Source: CAITUY01 sp964611575 (GTDB taxonomy: Bacteria; Verrucomicrobiota; Kiritimatiellia; CAIKKV01; CAITUY01). Taken from it: DNA of 64,000 nucleotides. Each line of letters opens with the position of its first letter. Position 1 is the stretch's first letter. The notes beneath the pieces are model-generated. The model did no database searches. It was not told the origin of the DNA and was given only the letters and a program-made list of their open reading frames with translations. Positions 17,316 through 25,260 of the stretch are shown in pieces. The stretch lies in assembly GCA_964611575.1 (NCBI GenBank), contig CAZTAJ010000006.1, positions 3,011 to 67,010 on the forward strand, read 5' to 3'. Made by a program: the position numbers and the translations under genes.

Positions 17316-17384
17316 GGCGGTTGTTCCTTGTTGTTCTGTTGTTGGACTAGCGACCCGCGACGCACGGATGCTCACGGCGTCGAG

Positions 17385-20300
17385 TCAGCGCAGGCGAAGA
17401 ACCCGCACGCCGTACACCGGCGGCATGTCCACGGCGAGGGCGCCATCCTTCAGCGCGCCGATCGCCTTGCCGTTTTCCGCGTCCTCGACGGCGGTTCCCG
17501 GCGCGAATCCCAGTGCCTTTGTATCCAGAGTCACCGTCACCGTCTCCGCCTTCTCCGACCAGCTCGCGAGCACGATCATGACGTCGCGCGTGGCCGGCTT
17601 GGCGAAGACAATCCATTTGACCGGCTCGCTGGAGACCGTCAGGACCGGCGGGTCAGCCCAATAGCTGTGCACCTTCACGTCGTCCGTCCCATACCCGAAG
17701 TCCACGGCCACCTTCTCCAGCGCCCGGGCCGCGATCGCGGCCGGTTGATTGGTTTCGACCGCCTCCGGTGGCATGCGCTTGCTCAATTCGTGCACCATGC
17801 TCATGCCCCAGGTGGCGCGGCCGGGCCACTCGGGATGCTGCTTTTCGTATTCGAGCATGAGCGGATTCGTGAGGCCCCAGAGCGTCCGATGGCAATGGCC
17901 GTATACCCCCGTCTGCCGGCCCATCGTGGTGGTGCGGATCTCGGCGGGAGGAAACGGCTGGCCGTAACGCCCGCTCCATTCCAGGTCCAGACTCCCCGTC
18001 GCCCAGCCGTCCAGGGGAAGAATCTGGGTATTCGTCCGGTGGATGCACCATTCGATCTCGTCCGGCTGATGCCGTTTCCAGTACTGGAGCAGGTTCCAGG
18101 TGCGCTTCTTGTATTCACGCTGGTTCCAGAGCGTGATCGCCGGCTGGATCGCTCCGTTCTCCGTGAGATACGCCGCAGTGGTGCGCGGGTTGTTCGAGAG
18201 TTTGGGATTGCAGTTGTCCCAGTACAGGCTGACGCCGCGCTTGAGCCATTCGTTGTGAATCGAAAGCGCGTAGTCCTGATACGAACGCGGATAGGTCGTG
18301 CTTGCGCCGCCGCCGTTCGGTCCTTTGCGGAACTCCTCGTCGGTCAGGCATTTCCGCTGGGTGAACGCGCGCATGCCCGTCCATTCGTCCTGGAAGGTCC
18401 ACCACGGCGGCTGGTACGCGCAGGCGGCCATCTCCTCGGCGTAGACCATGGCCGGCCGCGGCCGGCGCGGCACGGCCCACTTGTTCACGAACTTGCGGAT
18501 GCTGTCAGCCCAGTTCCAGGTTCCCTGAACCGGCGGCGGGTTGTATTGCGCCACGTAGTTGGTCAGCCAGGCCTCGTCCAGTTGCCCGGTCTTGTGGGCC
18601 GCGCAAATGCGGTCCACCACCGTCCAGTCGCCCCGATACGGCCCCTTGTACGAGCAACTCAGGCCGCCCCAGGGATTCACCGGTCCGGAAATGCTGGGCA
18701 TGAGGTTGGCCTTGGCCCGCCACCCGTCCGGCATCGGTTTCACCGGCGAGGCCTGCAGGCCGAAGACCAGCTCATGCCGCGCGGCGATGACCGACGGCGT
18801 GTTGACCAGGTAGACCCGCAGCGTCAGGCGGTCGCCCTCGCGCACAAGGTCCTGCACGGGTGCCTTGCCGCCGTCCTTGGCCGTGAACCAGCCGCGGTCG
18901 TTTTCCGCAAACCACGCCAGGCCGCGCTCCTCAGCGCCGAACCAGAGGTAGCTGCAGAAACTGTTCTGCCACTCCCGGCCCCGCCGGGGCGCTTTGCCGC
19001 TGTTCCACACCTCGCCGTCGCCCGTCGGCGTCGGCCCGGCGGGATTACCGCGCAAGCTATCCACGAACGTGTGGTAGAGCGGCGCCTCGCGGTCCTTGAT
19101 CGGGATTTCGATCCACAGGCGGGTAATCTCGGGTTTTGGGTTTCGGGTTTTGGGTTCCGAGTTTCGGGTTTCGGGTTTGCCCGGCGCGAGGGCCATCGCG
19201 ACTTTCATGCAGCCGTCGAATTCGAGGGTGGACACGGCCTCGATGCGGACCGCCCCGCTTTCCGCCGCGGCGGCAAACACCGCCGCCTGCGGCGAGGCGG
19301 ACCGCAAGGCCACCGACGATGTGGCCCAACGGCCCTCGCCGTCCGCCGTCTCGAATCGCACCGTCATCGGCCCGGCCAGCAGTTCGCGCCCCTGGCTGAC
19401 AACCGAATCCCACAGGCCAAAGCCGTTCATCGTCTGCTCGCGGTCGACGACGGAGACCTTGCGCCCGTCCACCTTCACCGGCGTGAAGGGCGGATAGACC
19501 TCCTCGGTGATGCCCAGCGTATTGCCCTCCCAGGAAAAGACCTCGCGCCGCAACGGCTTCTCCAGCACCGTCGTCCCGGCGAGCCCTTCCAGGGTGAATT
19601 GAACCTTGTATTCTCCGCGTAACGGCGGGACTTCCAGCCGGGACTCCGGGGCCGCGCCGTCTTTCAGCGCGAGGCGCGCCTCCGCCAGCGGCTTGGCGCT
19701 CGGGTCGGCGGCCAGCAGGCGGACGACCGCGCCGGTATAGGCGCGGCCCGCCGCGGAGGCGGCGCGGTCGCGGACCATGAGGCGGCTGAAGTCCGCCGCG
19801 AGGTAAAGAAGATTTCTGGAGGGCTGGTAGGCGAAGAGGCAACCTCTCGCGAGCGCCGCCTTTCGGCGCTCCTCCTCGCTTTGTTTCGGAGCCGCCGCGC
19901 CGCCTATCGGTGCGACCCGGATGTCGTCTATATCAAGGCATTCGGGGCTGATCTGCGGGCTCCACCCGCTCTGCAAAGCGATCACGCCCTGGCCGATGCG
20001 GGTATCGCGGACCCGCGCGTGGAAATCGCCGTCGAGAAAGGTGGTGGCGGTGTCGCCGTTGACCGTCACGGCAAAGGTGTGCCAGTTCGTGTCGGCCTTG
20101 CCGCCGGCGGGACCGGTCTCGTCACGCGCGTCGAGCGGTGACGGATTTCCATCCGTCTGAAAGTGAGGGCCCGACAATTCCCAGATCTTGCTGCGCTTAT
20201 CCCAGCGTACCTCCATGACGTAGGCTTCGTACGGGTTGTCTTCCGCCGGATTCACCCGCCAGAGGATGCGAAGAAGAACGGCCCTGCCGCGCACCTGGAC

Positions 20301-20720
20301 CGGCAGGTCGGGGATCCGGCCGGCGCGGAAGCGGAAACTCAGGGTGTAATCGCTCCAGGCCTCAAGTTTGTCGCCAAGTGTGGCGGTTTTCTTCCAGTCG
20401 CCCGGTTTCACCCAGGGCCCGGCGAGCATCTGCCCCCCCGCGGTGAAGCGAGCTACCAGATTGCCCTTTGGTGGCTCGTTTGTTGCGGTTTTTCCTTGTA
20501 CGACATCGTCCTTGAGGTCGATGCCGTTGTCCAGGGCGGAAGTCAGGTCCGGCAGTTCCATTTTTTCTGGAACGATTTCGATGCCCGGGGAAACCAGGGC
20601 CCAGTTCGGGTTGAAGCCGTTCTGGAACGTATCTTCGAGAAGCGGCGGCGGCGCATCGCCCGCCCGGGCGGTCGCCATCGCCAGAATGAATAGTCCAACA
20701 TACGCTGCCGTTTTCTTCAT
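17385..20720 (-). CDS. Secreted GH123-like (DUF6067-type) multidomain protein, copy A
   Basis: A 1111-residue protein with a signal peptide (MKKTAAYVGLFILAMATARA, cleavage after about residue 20). Residues 25-290 look like a laminin-G or concanavalin-like sandwich (LEDTFQNGF, VMEVRWDKRSKIWEL). The later part has AWFAENDRGWF, a conserved WGG segment and a TIM-barrel-like region with NSFCSYLWFGAEERGLAWF and VSLYWDNCNPKL. Start 20720 has AAAGGAG about 10 bases upstream. Residues about 511-530 (ETRNSEPKTRNPKP) come from a 7-base repeat insertion. Copy B follows after 69 bases. Likely glycoside hydrolase; substrate not deducible. Confidence 0.7.
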   Translation of the reverse strand: MKKTAAYVGLFILAMATARAGDAPPPLLEDTFQNGFNPNWALVSPGIEIVPEKMELPDLTSALDNGIDLKDDVVQGKTATNEPPKGNLVARFTAGGQMLAGPWVKPGDWKKTATLGDKLEAWSDYTLSFRFRAGRIPDLPVQVRGRAVLLRILWRVNPAEDNPYEAYVMEVRWDKRSKIWELSGPHFQTDGNPSPLDARDETGPAGGKADTNWHTFAVTVNGDTATTFLDGDFHARVRDTRIGQGVIALQSGWSPQISPECLDIDDIRVAPIGGAAAPKQSEEERRKAALARGCLFAYQPSRNLLYLAADFSRLMVRDRAASAAGRAYTGAVVRLLAADPSAKPLAEARLALKDGAAPESRLEVPPLRGEYKVQFTLEGLAGTTVLEKPLRREVFSWEGNTLGITEEVYPPFTPVKVDGRKVSVVDREQTMNGFGLWDSVVSQGRELLAGPMTVRFETADGEGRWATSSVALRSASPQAAVFAAAAESGAVRIEAVSTLEFDGCMKVAMALAPGKPETRNSEPKTRNPKPEITRLWIEIPIKDREAPLYHTFVDSLRGNPAGPTPTGDGEVWNSGKAPRRGREWQNSFCSYLWFGAEERGLAWFAENDRGWFTAKDGGKAPVQDLVREGDRLTLRVYLVNTPSVIAARHELVFGLQASPVKPMPDGWRAKANLMPSISGPVNPWGGLSCSYKGPYRGDWTVVDRICAAHKTGQLDEAWLTNYVAQYNPPPVQGTWNWADSIRKFVNKWAVPRRPRPAMVYAEEMAACAYQPPWWTFQDEWTGMRAFTQRKCLTDEEFRKGPNGGGASTTYPRSYQDYALSIHNEWLKRGVSLYWDNCNPKLSNNPRTTAAYLTENGAIQPAITLWNQREYKKRTWNLLQYWKRHQPDEIEWCIHRTNTQILPLDGWATGSLDLEWSGRYGQPFPPAEIRTTTMGRQTGVYGHCHRTLWGLTNPLMLEYEKQHPEWPGRATWGMSMVHELSKRMPPEAVETNQPAAIAARALEKVAVDFGYGTDDVKVHSYWADPPVLTVSSEPVKWIVFAKPATRDVMIVLASWSEKAETVTVTLDTKALGFAPGTAVEDAENGKAIGALKDGALAVDMPPVYGVRVLRLR
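19129..19180. repeat. In-frame GGGTTTC-type 7-base tandem repeat
   Basis: Seven or more units of the form GGGTTTT, GGGTTTC, GGGTTTT, GGGTTCC, GAGTTTC, GGGTTTC, GGGTTTG lie within GH123-like copy A. On the coding (minus) strand they encode a run of Pro, Glu, Thr, Arg and Asn with seven-residue periodicity. Confidence 0.8.
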
Positions 20721-20763
20721 GTCGTCCTGACTCCTTTCGCCGGTATTCCTCGTATTCCCAATG

Positions 20764-20782
20764 CTAATCCTAATCGTAATCC
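20764..20782. repeat. Short TAATCC-type hexamer repeat in the gap upstream of GH123-like copy A
   Basis: CTAATCCTAATCGTAATCC occurs between the GntR-type gene and the hydrolase gene. It is a 6-base-period repeat unlike the 7-base repeats elsewhere. No function is suggested. Confidence 0.4.
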
Positions 20783-20821
20783 ATACCCTGGACCCTGTCG
20801 CCTTCCGACGGGTGGCGGGGT

Positions 20822-20890
20822 TCACCGAACGTAGATCACGCTGCCTTTGGCCGGCACGGAGATCGATACGTCCTGCGGGGCGACATACCA
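20822..20890 (-). pseudogene. Possible C-terminal remnant of a glycoside hydrolase
   Basis: Reading the minus strand from 20890 gives WYVAPQDVSISVPAKGSVIYV-Arg-stop, which looks like the hydrophobic last strand of a secreted glycosidase (alternating V/I with PAKGSV). No start codon or upstream coding sequence goes with it; the frame is the same as that of the GntR-type gene, whose stop codon lies 15 bases upstream. The best reading is decay of a neighbouring hydrolase after a deletion, but chance is possible. Confidence 0.3.
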
Positions 20891-20902
20891 GTTACTGCTT
20901 CC

Positions 20903-22021
20903 TCAAAGCCTCATCGCGCCCACAGCCTCTTCCGCCGACTCCACCACCGCGTCCCCATTTCCATCGGGGATGAACGCGCAGGGCAGTACGGCCGCCTTCG
21001 GCGGGAGCGTCTCGCCCCGCATGAGGCGCGCCATGGCGTCCGCCACACCCGCGGCCAGCGCCTCGGGATCCATCTCGATGCGAGCGACGGGAAAAGGCGA
21101 GCGCAACGCGATGCCGCGGGCGGTCATGACCACGAGCATCAACTGCTCGGGGACGCGGATCCGCAGTTCCTGCACGGCCTGCACGAGATCGCGGAACAGC
21201 ACGTCGTCGGTCACGATCAACGCGTCCGGCTTCTCGGTCCGCGCCACCCACAGTTCGCGAAAAGCCTCCCAGCCGGCGCCGCCGTCCAGAGGATGGAACG
21301 CTTGGGCACACCGGCGCTCGTCGTACTCCAGCCCCGCCCGCTCCAGCGCCTCGCGTATGGGATACGGGCACGCGGCTCGCTCGGGACTCGGATCGCGCCG
21401 CTGAGCCCACTCGAGCACCGCAACGCGGCGCCTGCCTGCCGCCGCCAGCCAGGCTGCGGCCTGACGGAGGGCCGTTTCGGTGTCGAACCGCGCGGGGTAC
21501 GGTGCGTCTTCGCCCCCGATTTGGGGGATTTGCAGTTGGCGGATCGCGTCCAACCATCGGGCATGGAGGCGGCCGTTGACCGCGATGACCCCGCCCAGTT
21601 CGCCGTTCTGCAAGTCGTTGAGCAGGTCCGGAGCATCGCTCTCGGAAAGATCGCCTCGCGGATCGCGCGTCCTCAGGTAGAGCCGCGCGCGCAGTCCGTT
21701 ACGGTGAAGGGCGATCTGCAAGTGCTGCAGAAGCAGGAGGGAGAAATCCGAGAAATAGGTGCGGGTCACGTCGGCCTTGGCGACCAGCGCCACGGGCCTC
21801 GTTTCCCGGCGTGCGTTCACATAGATGCCGCTGCCGTGGCGCACCGCGATAAGCCCCTGCTGCTTGAGAGAGGCCAGCGCTTCGCGCACGGTGATGACGC
21901 TCACGCCATGCAGGCGGGCGAGTTCCCGTACGGTCGGTAATCGTCCTTCACCGAACCCGCCCTGACCGATTTTCCGCCGAAGTCGATCCGCCAGTTGTCC
22001 GCTGAGCGATTGTCTGTTCAT
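20903..22021 (-). CDS. GntR-type repressor with LacI-like sugar-sensing domain
   Basis: A 372-residue regulator. Residues 1-70 are a GntR winged helix (GRLPTVRELARLHGVSVITV, then LKQQGLIAVRHGSGIYV). Residues 75-370 form a periplasmic-binding-protein-like effector domain (LARLYLRTRDPRGDLS, GVIAVNGRLHARW, RRRVAVLEWAQRRD, PDALIVTDDVLFRDLVQA). This class (as in AraR) usually represses glycan-use genes until a sugar binds. It is the first gene upstream of the GH123-like operon on the same strand. The stop lies at 20903 and a palindromic operator (22043-22065) lies 22 bases before its ATG. Confidence 0.88.
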   Translation of the reverse strand: MNRQSLSGQLADRLRRKIGQGGFGEGRLPTVRELARLHGVSVITVREALASLKQQGLIAVRHGSGIYVNARRETRPVALVAKADVTRTYFSDFSLLLLQHLQIALHRNGLRARLYLRTRDPRGDLSESDAPDLLNDLQNGELGGVIAVNGRLHARWLDAIRQLQIPQIGGEDAPYPARFDTETALRQAAAWLAAAGRRRVAVLEWAQRRDPSPERAACPYPIREALERAGLEYDERRCAQAFHPLDGGAGWEAFRELWVARTEKPDALIVTDDVLFRDLVQAVQELRIRVPEQLMLVVMTARGIALRSPFPVARIEMDPEALAAGVADAMARLMRGETLPPKAAVLPCAFIPDGNGDAVVESAEEAVGAMRL

Positions 22022-22042
22022 GCGCCTTCCAGTGCTCTAAGA

Positions 22043-22065
22043 AGTGATATGATGACCATATCACT
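22043..22065. promoter_or_regulatory. Operator palindrome of the GntR-type repressor
   Basis: AGTGATATG-N5-CATATCACT is a perfect 9-bp inverted repeat with a 5-base spacer (22043-22051 and 22057-22065). Its size and centre-to-centre spacing suit a dimeric winged-helix regulator. It lies between the repressor's promoter -35 and its start codon, so bound repressor would block its own transcription. Confidence 0.75.
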
Positions 22066-22089
22066 ACATTTAAGACGCTCCATTGTCAA
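22061..22089 (-). promoter_or_regulatory. Predicted sigma-70-type promoter of the repressor gene
   Basis: On the minus strand TTGACA (22089-22084) is followed, after exactly 17 bases, by TAGTGA (22066-22061). The -35 is perfect and the -10 is weak. The -10 overlaps one half of the operator palindrome, a textbook arrangement for repression by occlusion. Confidence 0.5.
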
Positions 22090-22111
22090 TAGGATCGTTC
22101 TGTTGAAGGCG

Positions 22112-22137
22112 CCGACAGCGCACTGGCAGCCTGTCGG
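22112..22137 (-). terminator. Possible hairpin terminator after the small membrane protein operon
   Basis: CCGACAG and CTGTCGG pair across a 12-base loop, downstream of the holin-like gene and upstream of the repressor promoter. There is no run of T after it, so the call as a terminator is tentative; it could also be a folded leader. Confidence 0.3.
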
Positions 22138-22198
22138 ACTTACGTTTCGGCGGTCACCCGCAACCGCCACTGGCCCGGGGCGGCCGAGTTTATCCCAG

Positions 22199-22585
22199 CT
22201 AAGCGTTTGTCTGCGAGCTCGTCGCCTGGTCCACGCAACGATCACCCTGGGTGATCTTCATCCACCAGGTTTCCGAGGTCAGCCGGCGAATGCCGCACAG
22301 TCCCACGGCGATGTACACGAACCCCAGCGTCAGCAGGACGATGGCGTTGTAGGGGGGCGGAAGCAGGGCGAACAGGCCCACATGCACCAGGATAACACCC
22401 GTCAGCGCCAGGAGCAGACAGGCAGCCAATGCCACCAGGGACCGGCATATTTCCCGGGCCACCTGCACGCCCCGCAGATAGAGCATCGTGGCATGGATCT
22501 TGATCAGATCCAGCCACGTCCGCCGGTACTGCCCTATCACCCAGGCCGAAATGCCGCCCAGGGCCGCTTTGAAAAAACCATTCAT
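22199..22585 (-). CDS. Small membrane protein, holin-superfamily/DUF-like
   Basis: A 128-residue protein with two membrane helices (about residues 47-66 and 75-97, SLVALAACLLLALTGVILVH and AIVLLTLGFVYIAVGLCG) and a short basic cytoplasmic tail. The helical-pair layout and its partner (DUF883, 32 bases upstream) match the small envelope stress proteins of the YqjE/phage_holin_3_6 type, which commonly pair with a YqjD/ElaB-like gene. A role in membrane or ribosome hibernation is not established. Confidence 0.65.
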   Translation of the reverse strand: MNGFFKAALGGISAWVIGQYRRTWLDLIKIHATMLYLRGVQVAREICRSLVALAACLLLALTGVILVHVGLFALLPPPYNAIVLLTLGFVYIAVGLCGIRRLTSETWWMKITQGDRCVDQATSSQTNA

Positions 22586-22617
22586 GTCATACGGTTATCA
22601 CGAACAGACATCCACGG

Positions 22618-22947
22618 CTATTTCTTACGGCCGAGGATGTAGCCCAGGAGCAGGCCCGTCAACGCCGCGCCGCCGATGTAGGCCCACGGGTTCTCATGAA
22701 CGTGTTCGTCGACAGCCTTGGCCTTCTCCTCGCCAATTTCCTTGGCATGGCGTAAAGCCTCTGCGGCACGCTTCTGCGCCGCCACGAGCGAATCGGCAAC
22801 CGCATGCTCGCTGTCCACCAGCACGCTCTTCAAATGGCCATACTTGCTGGCGACCATGCCCTTGAGCTCGTCCTTTTTCTCCCGTGCCGCTTCCTCCAGC
22901 AGTTTCAGGGCCTCTGCGATCTTCTCGTTTCCGTGTGTCGTGTCCAT
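22618..22947 (-). CDS. DUF883 (YqjD/ElaB-like) protein
   Basis: A 109-residue protein: a Lys/Glu-rich amphipathic coiled-coil helix (residues 5-80, EKIAEALKLLEEAAREKKDE) followed by the DUF883 motif HVHENPWAYIGGAALTGLLLGYILGRKK, with a single C-terminal membrane anchor of glycine-zipper type. E. coli YqjD and ElaB bind ribosomes at the membrane in stationary phase; the same is plausible here. GGGAGGC about 7 bases before the ATG at 22947 supports the start; longer in-frame extension lacks such a site. It is followed by the membrane protein ending at 22199. Confidence 0.85.
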   Translation of the reverse strand: MDTTHGNEKIAEALKLLEEAAREKKDELKGMVASKYGHLKSVLVDSEHAVADSLVAAQKRAAEALRHAKEIGEEKAKAVDEHVHENPWAYIGGAALTGLLLGYILGRKK

Positions 22948-23031
22948 AACAGCCTCCCTTCTTCTGTCCGGATTGTGCCCCCGCCGCCCCACGCCGTCCA
23001 GCAAAACCTTTTGCACCTGAACCCGGAACAC

Positions 23032-23052
23032 TGGCGTCCCATAGGGACGCCA
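23032..23052. repeat. Perfect hairpin beside a 40-base direct repeat
   Basis: TGGCGTCCC-ATA-GGGACGCCA is a perfect 9-bp stem with a 3-base loop. It is the left end of a repeat island and overlaps the first of two 40-base direct repeats (23044-23083). Confidence 0.6.
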
Positions 23053-23083
23053 AGGCTGAAGCGGTTTAGGCTGAAGGCTATTA
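23044..23083. repeat. Left copy of a 40-base direct repeat
   Basis: GGGACGCCA then AGGCTGAAG-type units; matches 23373-23412 at 38 of 40 positions, the last 31 without mismatch. Contains the 7-base unit AGGCTGA and its variants, as does the inverted relative at 23497-23517. Confidence 0.75.
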
Positions 23084-23146
23084 ACACCTTACGAATTGAA
23101 TTCGTCGCATCGTGGTCATAATTGCAGACGGGAACGAGAAGATGCG

Positions 23147-23374
23147 CCACGGAGGCACGGAGAAGAGAACCCGTGAAGGCGAACGACCTTCCTTTCTGTG
23201 GACTCGACAACCCGGTGTTGCGCGAATGGGGCGCAGGGCCGGGGTCTCCATGCCGCCGGATGTGTGCCTGTAATGACCGAGGCCCTGTGCCCCATTCGCG
23301 CAACGTCTTCTCGGGAGGAAGAGGGGAGCATGAAGGAGACGGGTCTTCTCCGTGCTTCCGTGTCTCCGTGGTGG
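23147..23374. repeat. Nested inverted-repeat element (MITE-like) of about 230 bases
   Basis: The outer arms CCACGGAGGCACGGAGAAG (23147 on) and the reverse complement at 23339-23374 pair imperfectly. The inner arms at 23217-23240 and 23281-23304 pair at 23 of 24 positions (starting GTTGCGCGAATGGGGC). Both lie between the two 40-base direct repeats. No open reading frame with coding character was seen. It could fold into a large cruciform or be a non-autonomous element. Confidence 0.6.
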
Positions 23375-23412
23375 GACGCTGAGGCTGAAGCGGTTTAGGC
23401 TGAAGGCTATTA
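23373..23412. repeat. Right copy of a 40-base direct repeat
   Basis: Second copy of the repeat at 23044-23083. It closes the nested inverted-repeat element, so the whole island 23044-23412 has direct repeats at both ends. Confidence 0.75.
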
Positions 23413-23596
23413 GGTGAAATGGCAGGAAGTCGCTCTCCCAATGTCGTAAATGCCCTGGAGTGGAAACGAGTAGAAATGCACGCATTCCCTAACAGTCTTC
23501 AGCCTTCAGCCTATCAACCTGCATCCTGTGGGATGCCAATGAACCCGGAAGGCTTGCCTTTGGCTGCCATCAGCGCAATACTCGCGTCCAGACACC
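23413..23596. other. Remainder of the 650-base gap before the BamE-like gene
   Basis: The gap between the DUF883 gene and the gene at 23597 contains the repeat island plus this segment. It holds TCTTCAGCCTTCAGCC (23497-23517), an inverted relative of the 7-base unit, and GCATCC-N4-GGATGC at 23521-23536. No promoter was confidently identified and no gene is seen. Confidence 0.5.
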
Positions 23597-24253
23597 ATGA
23601 ATGCCAACCTTCATGCCCGGTGGACGGGACTGAGAACCGGATTCCTCAGTCTGGCCCTCATCGCCGTCTCAGGCCCGTTTGCGGCGGGCGCCGAATCCTC
23701 GGAACCCGCCGTCAACCGCGGCGACACCACCGACGAGGTCGTCGCCAAACTCGGCCTCCCGAGGGGTAAGATCGAGCGCAAGAATCAGATCACCTATTCC
23801 TACGACCGCGGCATGGTTAATTTCATCGACGGCCGGGTGGTCAACGCATTTCTGGTGACGCCCGAGGAGGGGGAACGCCGGAAGGCCGAGCAGGATCGGG
23901 CGGCCGAGGCCGCACGCCGGCGGGTTGACCTGCAGCAACAACGCTACCTCGCCAGCGTCAGCTCAAACTTGGCGGCGCCCCAGGCTGCCGCCGCGGCGGT
24001 GGCCACCCGCCCGACAGACCGGGATGAACTGAAGATCCTGTCAGCCCGCCTCGAGGTGATTCAGGCGCGGCGCAAAGAACTGGATGCCGCCTTCGCCGCC
24101 TCCCTCGCGAACTGGAAACGCAAGGAAATCGATCTCGAGCGGGCCAAACTCGCCACGGAGTTCGATGAGTGCCTGCGGCGCCTGGCCGAACGCCAGAACA
24201 CGACCCCCGTTGTCACCTCGAACGCCGCCGCCGCAACGGCGACCGGACGATGA
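23597..24253 (+). CDS. Secreted BamE/SmpA-OmlA-like protein
   Basis: A 218-residue protein with a probable signal peptide (GFLSLALIAVSGPFAAGA, cleavage about residue 32). Residues 38-90 resemble the SmpA/OmlA (BamE-like) fold: VNRGDTTDEVVAKLGLPRGK, then an Asn/Tyr-rich hairpin (TYSYDRGMVNFIDGRVV). The C-terminal half is a long charged helix (LEVIQARRKELDAAFAASLANWKRKEIDLERAK), likely a coiled coil. BamE helps outer-membrane protein assembly; the presence of an N-terminal Cys lipobox is not clear here, so a periplasmic role is all that can be said. The dus gene overlaps its end (ATGA). Confidence 0.65.
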   Translation: MNANLHARWTGLRTGFLSLALIAVSGPFAAGAESSEPAVNRGDTTDEVVAKLGLPRGKIERKNQITYSYDRGMVNFIDGRVVNAFLVTPEEGERRKAEQDRAAEAARRRVDLQQQRYLASVSSNLAAPQAAAAAVATRPTDRDELKILSARLEVIQARRKELDAAFAASLANWKRKEIDLERAKLATEFDECLRRLAERQNTTPVVTSNAAAATATGR

Positions 24254-25260
24254 CCCGCCCGTTTCCCCCACCCCTGACCCTGCGCGGCATACGGTTCGAG
24301 CCGCCGTTGTTCTGCGCGCCCATGGCGGGCATCACCCACAGCGCCTTCCGTCGATTGCTGGCTGACTTCGGCGGTTATGGCGCCCTGTTCACCGAAATGC
24401 TGTCCGCTCGCGCCATCGTCGGCGAGGATATCCGGCAGTCGCCGTGGCTCAAGCGACGCCCCGCCGAAGGCCGCGTGATTTATCAACTGCTGGCTGAAAG
24501 CGCCGATCGACTGCCGGAAGCGCTTGAACGCCTGGCGCCCCTCGCGCCTGATGGCATCGACCTTAATAGCGCCTGCCCGGCCCCGACGGTGCGTCAGAAA
24601 GGCGGCGGAGCCGACCTCTTCGAGGATGCCGACCGCCTGCGCGACATTGTGAGAACATTGCGCGCCCATGTCGCCGGCCCGCTGACGGTCAAAATCCGGC
24701 TCGGCCGCCAGGGTCCCTCCTGGCGCGAACGCCTGAGCGAGCGCCTGCGCCTGCTCGTGGATGAAGGGGTGGACGCCCTGACGGTACATCCCCGCTTTTC
24801 CGGCGAGAACCTGAGCCGGGTTCCCCGGCACGATCTCTACGCCGAACTGGCCGATGAGACGCGTCTCCCGATCATTGCCAACGCCGACATCACCGGCGTG
24901 GAGGACTGGCGCCGCCGCTCGGCGCCGTATGCGCCCGTGGCCGGCTTGATGATCGGCCGCATGGCCGCCGTGCGCCCATGGGTGTTCGCCCGATGGCTCG
25001 ACCCGGACTTGATCGTCGACCCGGCCGAGGTATGGACCCGGCTGTTCGGGTACATCCTTGACGACTTCCCTCGAGCCGGCCAGGCCCTGGCGCGCGTCAA
25101 GATCTTCACGAGCTACTTCGCCCGCAATTTCGTCTTCGGCCACACGCTCTTCGTGGCGGTGCAGTCCGCGCCCGACCTCGAGGCGGCCCGAACCCGCGCC
25201 CTGCAGTTCTTCGCCGGGTCCCCTGCCCTCACGCAACATCCGTCAATCAACGGGATATGA
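24250..25260 (+). CDS. dus: tRNA-dihydrouridine synthase
   Basis: A 336-residue FMN enzyme that reduces uridine to dihydrouridine in tRNA. The TIM barrel starts with LFCAPMAGITHSAFRRL, and the active-site Cys is in IDLNSACPAPTVRQKGGG (NxxCP, where other Dus have NxGCP). FMN-phosphate-binding residues follow in the MIGRMAAVRPWVF stretch. The start is the ATG at 24250, coupled by ATGA to the BamE-like gene; upstream in-frame codons have no ribosome site. The gene is somewhat closer to DusB than to DusA by length. Its 3' end overlaps the convergent UroD-like gene by 14 bases. Confidence 0.93.
   Translation: MTRPFPPPLTLRGIRFEPPLFCAPMAGITHSAFRRLLADFGGYGALFTEMLSARAIVGEDIRQSPWLKRRPAEGRVIYQLLAESADRLPEALERLAPLAPDGIDLNSACPAPTVRQKGGGADLFEDADRLRDIVRTLRAHVAGPLTVKIRLGRQGPSWRERLSERLRLLVDEGVDALTVHPRFSGENLSRVPRHDLYAELADETRLPIIANADITGVEDWRRRSAPYAPVAGLMIGRMAAVRPWVFARWLDPDLIVDPAEVWTRLFGYILDDFPRAGQALARVKIFTSYFARNFVFGHTLFVAVQSAPDLEAARTRALQFFAGSPALTQHPSINGI

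Noticed and set aside
16629..19622. A 997-residue open frame on the plus strand, opposite the two GH123-like genes
   Set aside because: High GC content keeps antisense frames open. It is rich in Arg, Gly, His and Pro with no fold-like pattern, and the opposite strand codes for secreted proteins with signal peptides.
22948..23596. Possible tRNA or small RNA gene in the 650-base gap
   Set aside because: No cloverleaf with a TTC-loop was found. The strong folding is explained by nested inverted repeats.
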